Of a stretch of DNA of 64,000 nt, positions 54,940 through 64,000 are shown in pieces (the first letter of the stretch is position 1; each line of letters starts with the position of its first letter). The notes under the pieces are model-generated. The model saw only the letters and a program-made list of their open reading frames with translations, was not told where the DNA came from and made no database searches. The DNA is from Vombatus ursinus (taxonomy: Eukaryota; Chordata; Mammalia; Diprotodontia; Vombatidae), in contig NW_020954625.1 of NCBI RefSeq assembly GCF_900497805.2, positions 22,618,785 to 22,682,784 of the forward strand, given 5' to 3'. The position numbers and the translations under genes are program-made.

Positions 54940-55345
54940 AAAATCAGTTACATCATTGAGGAAATAAGGGATTTGTTTGGAAAAAATCTATGCCAAAAAA
55001 AATTTTAGTGGCTTTGGTGGACTGCAAGCTCAACATGAATCATGAATGTAGTGGCATGAATGATGATGGCATGAATGAAGAGGCAATCCAAATAATCTTC
55101 TACTTGGGGAACCATATTTGAGGAAGGAAAGCATTGATACACTGGAGAAAATCCGAAGAACAATGAAGGTAGTGAAGGGATCCAAGACCATTAGAGCTGG
55201 CAGGGATGTTTAAAGCTCTAGTCCAATTCTCTTGTTTTTACAAATAAACAAACAGGGCCACTAGAGTTGAATGGATTTGTCCAGTGGTCATACAGATAGT
55301 AAGTGTCAGAGTTTGGATTTGAATCCAGGTCTGCTCTATAAGCAT
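54940..55345. repeat. sense L3/CR1 LINE then antisense MIR3-like SINE
   Basis: 54940-55170: GGACTGCAAGCTCAACATGA, GGGAACCATATTTGAGGAAG and CACTGGAGAAAATCCGAAGA (plus). 55180-55345: GGATTTGAATCCAGGTCTGC (minus). Confidence 0.75.
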
Positions 55346-56107
55346 AGCCATATGGAAGAAAATAGCTCCTGTTTCTCCACCCATTCCCTGGGCTCCTCAG
55401 TCCCTTTTCCCCCCATAGCACCTCTAGTGTTCTTTCCTTTCCTTTTCACAATGCCTGCAACAACTCCAAATGGAGTTGATGATGACTTCTCAGGGCCCCC
55501 ATAATATCCCATTCTCTCAATTCCTTAGTTTCATGTTTCATGACATTTAAAATCAATGCACTTAAGTTTCAATTAATCTGACACCTTAGTTTTGTTCATG
55601 CCTTTCATTCATTCTTCTTTGAGGGAAAAAAAGCAAATGCTACATGAGAAGAGATATTATCAAAAAACTAAAAAAGAAAGAAACTCCCAGATAATGGTCT
55701 GAGATAGGTGATGCCTTCCTGTAAGCTGTGCCTTCTGGATCCACTTCTAAAGGTTTATTTAGTAAAGAAAAGACTTGGGGAAGGGTCATGATAACTGACC
55801 AGATATTTGAGGTAAAGAGAAATACACTTGTTTTCCTTGACCATAGAAGATAGAACCAGGAACAAAGAAAGGATATAGCAATGTAGCAAATTTATCCTTG
55901 AGGAGAGGGGGAAAATTAAAAAAAAAAAGTGCTATCTAAATGTGAATTGTGCTGCCTTGGGAGTGGCCGATAGCATTCCCTCCACTGTAAGTTTGGGGTA
56001 AAGGCCAGATAATGACTTCTAGGGGACAACATCAAGGTAATTCCTTTTTAGGTCTGGGTTGGACTGGATGGCTTCTGGAGCTCATTTTTTGAAGGAATTT
56101 TCTCTTT
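55346..56107. other. unique flank
   Basis: An L2-like stretch may lie at 55420-55560 (CTTCTCAGGGCCCCC). Otherwise unassigned. Confidence 0.35.
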
Positions 56108-57905
56108 CAAAAAATGTTTTAAAATTAATTTATTATTTATTTGTAACATTAATTTGAAAAAATTGAGTTCCAAATTCCCTCCCTCCCTCTAATCCTTCCC
56201 CTCACCCATTGAGAAGACAAGCAATATATCAATTATATATGTGAAATCATACAGAACATATTTGCATATTAGCCATGTAGCAAAAAAAAGCAAGAAAAAT
56301 AAAGTGAAAAATTATACTTCAATCAGCACTCAGAATTCATCAGATCACTCTTTTGAGGAGAATAGAATTTTTCATTAAGAGTCCTTCAGAATTGTTTTGG
56401 ATTACTGTATTGAGCAGAGTAGCTAAATCTTTCACAGTTGATCATCATTACAATATTGTTATTGCTGTGTACAACGTTCTCCTGGTTCTGCTCACCTCAC
56501 TTTGCATCAGTTATATAAGTCTTCCCAGGATTTTCTGAAACCATCCTGCTCTACATTTCTTACAGCACAATAGTATTCCATCACAATCATATACCACAAC
56601 TTGTTCAGTCATTCCTCAGTTTATGGGCAGCTCTTCAATTTCCAATTCTTTGCTACCATAAAAAGGAGCTGCTATAAATATTTTGCATAAATAGGTTCTT
56701 TTCCTTTTTCTTTGATTTCTTTGGGATACAGATCTGATGCTAAGATTACTGGGGCAAAGGCAAGCACAGTTCTATTTGGGCATATTTCCAAATTGTTCTC
56801 CAGAATGGCTCCACCAAGAGTACATTAGTGTCCCTATTTTCTACATTCCCTTCAGTATTAGTCATTTTCCTTTACTATCATGTTAGCTAATCTGCAGGTA
56901 TGAGTCAGTACCATAAAGATTTTTTAACTTGCATTTTTCCAATCAATAGTGATTTAGAGTACTTTTATATGATTACTAGATAGCTCTGATTTCTTGCTCT
57001 AAAAAAAAATTGCCTATTCATTTCCTTTGACTATTTATCAATTGGGGAATGGTTCTTATATTTATAAATTTGATTCAGTTCCCCATATATTGAGAAATGA
57101 GGCCTTTATCAGAGGAATTTGCTATAAATCCCCCCCTCCATTTCCTGATTTCCTTCTGATTGTGGCTGCATTGGTCTTGTTTATGCAAAAATCTTTTAAA
57201 TTTAATGTAATCAAAATGATCCATTTCTCCCATGCTCCACTCTGTCTCTTGTTTGCTCATAAATTCTTCACTTATCCATAGATCTGACAGGTAACGTTTT
57301 CTATGCTCCCTGCTTATGATATCACCCTTTATATTTTAATCATATACCCATTTTGACATCATCTTGGTATATGGTCTGAGATGCCTGCTTATACCTAGCT
57401 TCGGTTAAACTGCTTTCCAGTTCTCTAAGTAATTTTTGTCAAATAGTGGGTTATTGTCCAAAAGTTTGAATCTTTGGGTTTATCAACCATGATATGACTA
57501 GGGCCATTTACTACTATGTGTTGTGTACCTAATCTATTCCACTGATCCACCACTCTATTTCTTATCTAGTACTAGATTGTTTTCACGATTTGTTGTTGTG
57601 GTTAAGTCATTTTCAGTCATGTCCAACTCTTTGTGACTCTACTTGGGGTTTTCTTGACAAAGATATGATAGTGCCTTGCCATTCCCTTCTCCAGCTCATT
57701 TTACAGATGAGGAAACTGAGGAAAACAGGATTACACAACTTGCCCAGAGTCACACAACTAGTAAGTGTCTGAGGCCAGATTTGATCTCAGGAAGATGTCT
57801 TCCTGACTCCAGGCCTGGCACTCTATCTACTGTACCATATAGCTGCCCTTTCGTGATTACCGCTTCGTAATATAGCTTAAAATCTGATACTGCTAGGCCC
57901 GTGTT
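56108..57905 (-). mobile_element. older 5'-truncated L1, antisense, split by a SINE
   Basis: Same L1 region as 36018-37685 but more diverged. Minus-strand peptides include MDHFDYIKFKRFLHKQDQ and SSDKGLISQYMGN, which match the human L1 ORF2 segment WDLIKLKSF...SSDKGLISRIYNE. It contains the ORF2 C-terminus and 3' UTR only. It resumes after the SINE with TTAAAATCTGATACTGCTAG. Confidence 0.85.
57591..57848 (-). mobile_element. tRNA-SINE with RTE tail, inserted in the L1
   Basis: The low end TGTTGTTGTGG is the reversed (CAA)n tail. It is followed by the reversed RTE segment (TCATGTCCAACTCTTTGTGA), the MIR-like core and the head ending AGCTGCCC. Decayed target duplication TTTCACGATT / TTTCGTGATT (8 of 10). 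Confidence 0.85.
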
Positions 57906-57989
57906 CTATTATGATGTGGAAATTCTTTGTACCAGATACTTTTTTGGATGGCAGATATTTCTAGGTGCTGGGAAAACAAAGACACAGAA

Positions 57990-58215
57990 TAAAACTTGGG
58001 GGAAAAGATGATGTGGGAGCAGGAAGGGGAAAGGAGAAAAGAGGGAGAAGATGGAAACAAAAAGGAGTGGGCTGGGGAGGAGAGACAGCGTGAGTCAGAG
58101 AAAGACAGAGAGAGAGGAGATAAGGGGGGAGAAATAGACAGAGAGAAAGAAAAAAAAGAGAGGAAGGAGGAGGGAGTGGGAGAGACAGAGAGAGAGAGAA
58201 GAGAGAGAGTGAGAG
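57990..58215 (+). repeat. purine tract, GA-rich
   Basis: About 225 bp of almost unbroken A/G on the plus strand, with GAGAGAGA blocks near the high end. Confidence 0.9.
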
Positions 58216-58329
58216 GAGTGAATTAAATTGTGAACTACCCATAATGATCCTGAAGCACAACTTTCCAACTTTACTTCAACTTCAACCCGTAACTTCCATT
58301 ACCAAAATTTGAATTGATGCCCAGGCCAA

Positions 58330-58550
58330 TGACTCCTAGGATCATAAGATCATAGATCTGTAGCTGGAGGGGACCTTAAAATCCATCTAGACCAACCCTT
58401 TCATTTTAGAGATGAGGAAATCGAAGCACAGAAAAGTTATGTAACTTGTCTAAGGTTATATAAATAATGAATGTCTGAAATGGAATTCCAACTCAGGTCC
58501 TCAAGTCTTTGAGCTCACTGGTGTATCTACTACACCACACTGCCTCTAAT
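58330..58550 (-). repeat. MIR3-like SINE, nearly full
   Basis: GATCATAGATCTGTAGCTGG, ATTTTAGAGATGAGGAAATC, AACTCAGGTCCTCAAGTC and CTACACCACACTGCCTC. Confidence 0.9.
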
Positions 58551-59029
58551 GAAGTGTTTGGTGTGTGTTAAGCACAGTGAATGAATGAATGAATTTTTAT
58601 TGAGTTGGACACATAGATAATGGAGTCAACTTTTATAGTGATCAATTAGTAATATTAAACAATCATAAATAATTAATGTATTTTTTCTATAAGCCAATTT
58701 TTCTATTCAGAAATTTTGTGGTAACTATGGTCTCCATAGAATGATCACTAATACACAGTTGAGCACCATATTTTAAATTATGAGACTTTCTATTTTATTT
58801 AATCTATGTATTCTGACAAAACCATCAGCCTCTCATGCTGATCCTTCGAAGGCCCAAGGCCAGAAATTAGCTTGCCTAAAAGCGTTCATTTCTACATGAA
58901 ACTTTCCATTTCTTCACCTTGCACCAAGCAATAAAGGATAAGGACAATGCCTTCCTCAACCACTTATGTATCTCCCCAAGTACCCAGCCCAAGATGTTTT
59001 GAATAGCAGTAATGATTCTAGAGCAACTT
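58551..59029. other. unique AT-rich flank
   Basis: GAATGAATGAATTTTTATTG at 58581 may be an L2 scrap. No gene. Confidence 0.4.
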
Positions 59030-59200
59030 TAAGGTTCACAAAGTATTCTCCTTATAACCACCTTGAGACAGATAAGGCAATTATTAAGCCAATACATAGC
59101 TGAGCAAAATGAGGCCCCAAGAAATTATTTGACCAGCACAGGGTCTTGTAGCATCAGAGCAAGGATTCAAACCTAGGTCTCCTGCCTTCGCGACTAGCTT
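59030..59200 (-). repeat. MIR SINE
   Basis: CTTTAAGGTTCACAAAGTAT, AAAATGAGGCCCCAAGAAAT and GGATTCAAACCTAGGTCTCC. Confidence 0.8.
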
Positions 59201-59384
59201 CCTTTCCTTCTTTCAGTGACACCACCTGACCCTAAATACATTGAGTTCTCATTTATGATGTTATTCACATTCATATATTTGAAATATCATTTCCACAATA
59301 GAAATCAGTACATACACACACACACATATACTTGCATACACACATGCATGTCCCAGAGTTTTTTTAGGATTCAATGTAGTTCCA

Positions 59385-59545
59385 TTCCACATGCATTTAT
59401 CAAGTGCCTACTACGTGATAGCTACTGTACTAGATACAGGGGATACAAAGAAAAAAGTAAGATAGTCCCTACCCTCAAGGAGCTTACATTTTTCTGGGAC
59501 AAAACAAAATGTACATAGTTACAAATATACAAGATAAATTGGGTT
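59385..59545 (-). repeat. L2 LINE 3' end
   Basis: CATTTATCAAGTGCCTACTA, GGGGATACAAAGAAAAAAGT and CCCTCAAGGAGCTTACATTT. Confidence 0.9.
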
Positions 59546-59614
59546 TGAGATAAGAGACTGAGAAGAGGTGTCAAAAACAGGGGAAGTTCCTCCATTTTGT
59601 GAAATTATGCTCAT

Positions 59615-60080
59615 GTGAAAGAATTAAAAAATCACAGAATTTGAGTGTTGGAAGATTCAGTCATCTGGTCCAACCCATGCAAGAAAGGAATCTCCATTCT
59701 AACATATCCCCTAACTGGTTATCCAACATTTGTTTGAAAACCTCCAAGGAGTGGAAAGCTACCACAGTCTGCCCATTCAGCCTTTGGACAGCATCCATTG
59801 TTAGTAAGTAGTTTGGGTTTGGGTTTGGGTTTTCCTGACATCAAGCCAAAATTTACCTCTTTGCAACTTTATCTCATTGCTCCTGGTTCTACCCTCTAGG
59901 GACAAACACAATGCCTCCTTCACATAATAGCTTTTCATACACTTAAAGGCAGCTATCTTGTCTCTTACCTCCCCCAACAACCAGTCTTTCTTTCTTTAGA
60001 TTAAATATGCCTAGTTCCTTCAATCCTTCTTCCTAACAGTTTGGCCTTTGTGAGAAGGTTCTCCTGGCTGCCCTGTGTAA
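59615..60080 (-). repeat. L3/CR1-type LINE
   Basis: CTGACATCAAGCCAAAATTT, TGCTCCTGGTTCTACCCTCT, AAAGGCAGCTATCTTGTCTC and AAATATGCCTAGTTCCTTCA. Includes a TTTGGG-type triplication at 59810-59835. Confidence 0.85.
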
Positions 60081-60699
60081 ACTAGGTTGAGTCGTAGAAA
60101 AAATAACTAATAAAATGAGTAGGAACCACCCACAGGTTCCCATACCTTCAATAGATCTTGTTTATTACAGCACAGGGTATGGCAGACTTTCTCTGTATTT
60201 TGTGCTGGGACCAGCAGGAAACATGCCTGGTGTTAAAGCCTCAGTGACCAAAAATGGACTTTGCTCCTCTATCCAGTTTCCCAACCCAAGGCATGTTTGT
60301 CTAACTGGGACTTTGGAAACCCAGAAGTACATTCTGATGATCACAGGTAAAAGTGTGATGATTTTTGGTTGGGCTGGGCTCATTTCCCTCAAGATTTCAG
60401 CACCCTTGGAAAAGTCCTTCCTGAAGAAGCAAGGAGAATATCTAGTCCTGAGGTGGGAATACATGCATACAACCAGCTTACCTTAAATTTGGATAAGCCA
60501 ATATTTATCAATTTATTTCCCATTATAACATCTTTTATCTGAGATTATAATTAGGAATTATTCTTCCTAAGGGAAAAGAGACAATAGTTTCAGGTTAGAG
60601 GACAGCCCAGTCTCACTGGAAGAGGGATTAATCTATTCTCCAGAGAACTTATCCTACACCCAGAGGGCTTTGGGTGGGAAGGTGGGCCCTGGGTAAGTG
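60081..60699. other. unique flank
   Basis: A 123-codon plus-strand frame at 60115-60486 overlaps a 99-codon minus-strand frame. Neither resembles a known protein. Confidence 0.4.
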
Positions 60700-60915
60700 A
60701 TGTTTTAGGCTTATAAATTTAGAGTTGGGAAGGACCTTAGAGGGCATGAAATCAAAGCAATTTATTTTATGAATAAAGAAACTATAGAAAGGCCCAGGGG
60801 ATTAAGTGACTTGCTCAAAGGCTTCTAGGTAGGAAGTTGCAGAGCTAAGATTTGAACTCAGGACCTGTGATGTAAGATCAGTGCTCTTTCCACTGTACTA
60901 TACTGCCTCTTCAAT
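60700..60915 (-). repeat. MIR3-like SINE
   Basis: AGAGTTGGGAAGGACCTTAG, GGATTAAGTGACTTGCTCAA, GATTTGAACTCAGGACCTGT and CACTGTACTATACTGCCTC. Confidence 0.88.
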
Positions 60916-61444
60916 GACAGGCGTTCTTGGGGGTACAGCTTAGGGTCCATGCGGGAGTGGGGTCACATCTCTTGGAAATGGGATGGTGTTCTCTAAATCA
61001 ATGCAAGAAGAAATACTCCCCCTTTCAGTGCAGGAAGCCTGCTCCCTAGAGAGTCTGCATTCCCTCAGATGGCAGTGCCCTGAGACAAAGTCCCAGATGT
61101 CCCATTCTACTTACAGTTCTTTACCATAATGCTCTCCATATCCTCACTGGTTCAGGCCACTTCAGCTTTGGAACTGGAAGCACTTCCTTGCCCACACCCA
61201 TTCCATTTTGTTTACAGGGTACATTGTCCATTTATTTTCAATGTTGCCATTTTCTTATTTTCTTAATACGTTTCATGATAGTAATAAAAAAATGAAATTA
61301 CAGTCCTGTTATGCGCTCTTTTAAAAACTGGGCTCAACTATGAATGAGTAATGACTATGTAGAGGCCATAGTCATAATGAAATGTACAAAAAGGAAAAAG
61401 GCACTAGATTAAAAGAAAGTATTTTTACATTTCCTGCTCTGAGA
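60916..61444. other. unique flank
   Basis: No element recognised. Confidence 0.4.
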
Positions 61445-61610
61445 GACAATGGGTTGTGATGGAAAGGGAGCTAGACTGGGAGTTAGAGGAACTTGTGTTT
61501 GGATTCTGCCTCTGTCATGTACTGGCTATATCACCCGGAGCAAGTCATTTAACCTTTCAATGCCCCAGGCAAATTTCTGCAATCCTAGCAGAGAGAGAGT
61601 TGCCAAATCA
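61445..61610 (+). repeat. AAGTT-RCAGA-type or MIR-like SINE
   Basis: GGAGCTAGACTGGGAGTTAG, GCAAGTCATTTAACCTTTCA and TGCCCCAGGCAAATTTCTGC. Confidence 0.65.
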
Positions 61611-61744
61611 CACATCTCCTCACATATGAAATCACTGGTATGAGGAAATAAACAAACAAACAGATAAATAGATGAATAGATTTAAAAATTGGTAAATAAG
61701 TAGGTGAAAGAATTTTTGGCTTTATCTGCCTGGAAAATCATTCA

Positions 61745-62170
61745 TTGTTACAATGAATATTTATTAATTACTAATCCTTTGCAAAGCCCAGTGCTGGGCC
61801 CTGGAGGAGACAGTTTATTTTTGTTTGGTTTAATTCTCTGTAATTTTGCCTCTCCTTATTTTATTAATAAAGAAAATAATTTTCTTCATGGGATCTTCAA
61901 TCTAGACTTGAAAGGGCCTTCATACTCCATCCAATTCAACTCTCTCATTTTAGAATTCAAGGAATGGGAACTTATCCTGTTAACATCAGCAACTTGGCTG
62001 AAAGGCTGTCTCCTTGCCTCAGGTTGTGAGAGAACCTAGCTCCCTTCAAAGCACAGCAAATTTATCCCAGATCTATTCTGATGACCCATTTTGTAGTGAT
62101 CTAGCCCTCTTGAAATCAATCAATCAACAAGCATTTCTTAAGTATCAGCCATCATGCTAGGCTTGATCAC
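61745..62170 (-). repeat. L2, MIR3-like and L2 scraps, all antisense
   Basis: 61745-61815 AATATTTATTAATTACTAAT. 61900-62040 TCTCATTTTAGAATTCAAGG. 62105-62170 CAACAAGCATTTCTTAAGTA. Confidence 0.6.
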
Positions 62171-62174
62171 TTTT

Positions 62175-62295
62175 TAAAAATTATGTGTGCATACACACAT
62201 ACATATATATGTGTGGATAATGTATATACACACATGTGTTGTGTATATACACATACACATATGTGTATATATACATATGTGTGTTTACACACCAT
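62175..62295. repeat. alternating (TG/CA/TA) tract
   Basis: Imperfect alternating purine-pyrimidine sequence of about 115 bp, with self-complementary segments such as ATACATATATATGTGT. Confidence 0.85.
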
Positions 62296-62299
62296 ATCT

Positions 62300-62420
62300 T
62301 ATGAATGGAAAATAAGGTCCCTGAGGGCAAAACTTGTTTAATTTTTGTCTTTGTATACCTTGAATCCTAGTATAGTGTCTGGCACATAGGGCATGCTTAA
62401 TAAATGTTTGTTGGATTGGG
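62300..62420 (+). repeat. L2 LINE 3' end
   Basis: AATAAGGTCCCTGAGGGCAA, TTTTTGTCTTTGTATACCTT and CATGCTTAATAAATGTTTGT. Confidence 0.9.
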
Positions 62421-62864
62421 TTGGATTCCTTCTGGGCTAAACTTCCCAGTCTTTTCAAATATGGGAGCCCCCTTTGAATATCAGAACATGTCAAGGGCTC
62501 CTATGTGATAGTATCTTCTGATTGAGAAAATACATGATGACATTCTGGGATACTCTGAATTCTGGGATATTTTAAAGGGAAATAGCACTTCATTCATTAC
62601 AACTGCACCCATACAGGTTTGGAAAATAGTAGGCATGTTTGTTTATTATATTGAGTCATGGTGCATATTTTGCTGGAGCTAAATAAAGATCAAAAATCTA
62701 TTGCTTGGGCCAGTTGGGATTCGCACTTCTTTGGACTGGCAAGATGGAGCTACATAGAGCCTTTGCTTCCAGAGCAGAGATTCATTGTGATTGTTAACCC
62801 CTCTTTCCTTTCCTCACTCAGATCTTCACAGAGGGCAAGCAACTGTTACCAAAGGCAGAGCCTT
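62421..62864. other. unique flank
   Basis: No element recognised. Confidence 0.4.
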
Positions 62865-63000
62865 AGTGGAATAAGAGTTAGAGGCTCAGAGGATCTGCCA
62901 CTTACTTCCCAAGTAACCGTCGGCAAGTCCAGTCATCCCTCTTGACCTCGGTTTCCTCATCTGTAAAATGAAGGGGCTGGATTAAATAACATGTAATAAC
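62865..63000 (+). repeat. MIR3-like SINE
   Basis: GGTTTCCTCATCTGTAAAAT, then GGGGCTGGATTAAATAACAT. Confidence 0.85.
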
Positions 63001-63129
63001 TCTCCTACTTCTTTAACATAGAGACAATTTATACCTCATCCCTGCCTTTATTTTTTCACTCAAGCAACTAAAAGCCAGTGAAATAATGATTCAGTTCATT
63101 TGCATTGGTGGTTATTCCAACCAAAGGTA

Positions 63130-63690
63130 AAAGCTCTGTACCTGGAATCAGGAGAGAATTAGATTCAAATCTCACTTCTGACACCAGATGTGATCATGGA
63201 CAAGACACTTAATCATCTCAGCCTCAGTTTCTTTCGTGTGTAAAAAGGGTGATAATATTATTTGTTGCACTTACCTCTCAGGGTTGTTATGAAACTTGGA
63301 TGAGATGATGGTCTTAGGGTGCTTTGTAAACCTGTAAATGCATAAACATCAGCTATCAAATTATTATTGTTTTGTGACTGTTGAATGCCTTCCTTTTGGT
63401 TCATGATTCACTTGGTGAACAGACACCTTGGTTGGGAAAATGGGTCAGAAAAAATAAACAAGAAAATTGGTGAGTAGGGTCCACTCCATTTCAGGGTTCG
63501 GTTAACTTATTCTGGTTTGTAACTCACAGTTTGGTTGGGGCAGATACTTCATTTATATAATGGGCACCAGTGCCTCAAATTCTTAAACCTTTCTGGGCCT
63601 CTGGCTCCTCATCTGAAAAATGAAAAAGTAGGATCAGATGACTTCCAAGGTCACAGCAGGTCCTAGATCTGTGATCCTATGAATCTTATG
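63130..63690 (+). repeat. MIR-type SINEs (two copies)
   Basis: 63130-63375: ACCTGGAATCAGGAGAGAAT, CAGCCTCAGTTTCTTTCGTG and CACTTACCTCTCAGGGTTGT. 63560-63690: CTGGCTCCTCATCTGAAAAA, then GATGACTTCCAAGGTC. Confidence 0.8.
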
Positions 63691-64000
63691 CCTCTAGGGC
63701 TAATGTTCTTTCCATTTTTTTACCACCATACTTTGGTGAATCCATGATTTTATGCACGTAAGTACTCTCCCCATCACTGTAGATCAAAGGCTCATGGTGT
63801 AGCAGATCCTCCAGAGTCACTTCCTTAATCTACACTATTAGGTTGGGGTCCCCAGAGAGTCCTTTGACTATTTCTCTTCTTATAAATCTAGGGGTAACTT
63901 TGATAGGCTAGAATTTCAAGAAGTGTTGCTTATAGGCCCTCATATATGTGCTTTCCATTGGTTATCAGCAAGTAGCTCTAATTAGCTTTTAGCGACATTT

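Noticed and set aside
59808-59835. Interstitial telomere-like repeat
   Set aside because: The unit is GTTTGG-like with only about three copies, not TTAGGG, and it sits inside an L3 fossil.
60115-60486. 123-codon plus-strand frame
   Set aside because: A 99-codon antisense frame overlaps it and no homologue is recognised; random open frames of this size are expected in 64 kb.
1-64000. PRKG1 beta first exon or PRKG1 exon 2
   Set aside because: I looked for the beta N-terminus (MGTLRDLQYALQEKIEEL) and for the Ser-Lys-Asp-Leu exon start on the minus strand; neither is present. They should lie beyond the low edge.
1-64000. Endogenous retroviruses or LTR elements
   Set aside because: No pair of long direct repeats, primer-binding site or gag/pol/env-like frame was recognised. 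The ORF1 frames near 20.5 and 26.7 kb are LINE, not retroviral.

Overview
The window looks like marsupial nuclear DNA. It contains a first coding exon of a vertebrate gene in a CpG island, thousands of bases without real ORFs, and a dense layer of mammalian repeats (MIR, L2, L3/CR1, L1). On top of these are repeat types that I know mainly from marsupials: tRNA-headed SINEs with the GCAGCTAGGTGGYGCAGTGG start, SINEs with RTE-type tails ending in CAACAACAA, and ORF1-only half-LINE elements (HAL1). The species cannot be fixed from this sequence alone. Repeat names are from memory, with no database search.

The one host gene that I can support is PRKG1 (cGMP-dependent protein kinase 1), on the minus strand. 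The exon at 11339-11604 encodes the N-terminus of the alpha isoform: leucine zipper, redox cysteine and autoinhibitory segment. It ends in a canonical GT donor. A CpG island of about 1.5 kb (10.6-12.14 kb) surrounds it. Positions 1-11338 are therefore PRKG1 intron 1, and positions above about 12 kb are 5' flanking DNA. I did not find the beta-isoform first exon or any neighbouring gene.

Layout: 1-10.6 kb, intron with MIR and L2 fossils; 10.6-12.4 kb, promoter, exon and four G-quadruplex motifs; 12.4-19.7 kb, flank with MIR, L2, L3 and two dinucleotide arrays; 19.7-22.7 kb, a full-length HAL1 with a perfect 16-bp target duplication; 23.8-24.2 kb, a SINE cluster; 25.8-28.5 kb, a second HAL1; 28.5-31 kb, L2 and MIR; 31.5-34.0 kb, a 205-bp inverted repeat with 98.5% identical arms around a 2.08-kb spacer; 36.0-37.7 kb, the 3' part of an antisense L1; 38-49 kb, L2, MIR and L3; 49-51.7 kb, nested SINEs; 56.1-57.9 kb, an older antisense L1 split by a SINE; 58 kb to the end, a purine tract and more MIR, L2 and L3.

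The least expected structure is the near-perfect inverted repeat. It matches no repeat family that I recognise, and its arms have diverged at only three of 205 positions. The second most interesting item is the pair of HAL1 elements, which differ in how their 3' ends and coiled coils are built.
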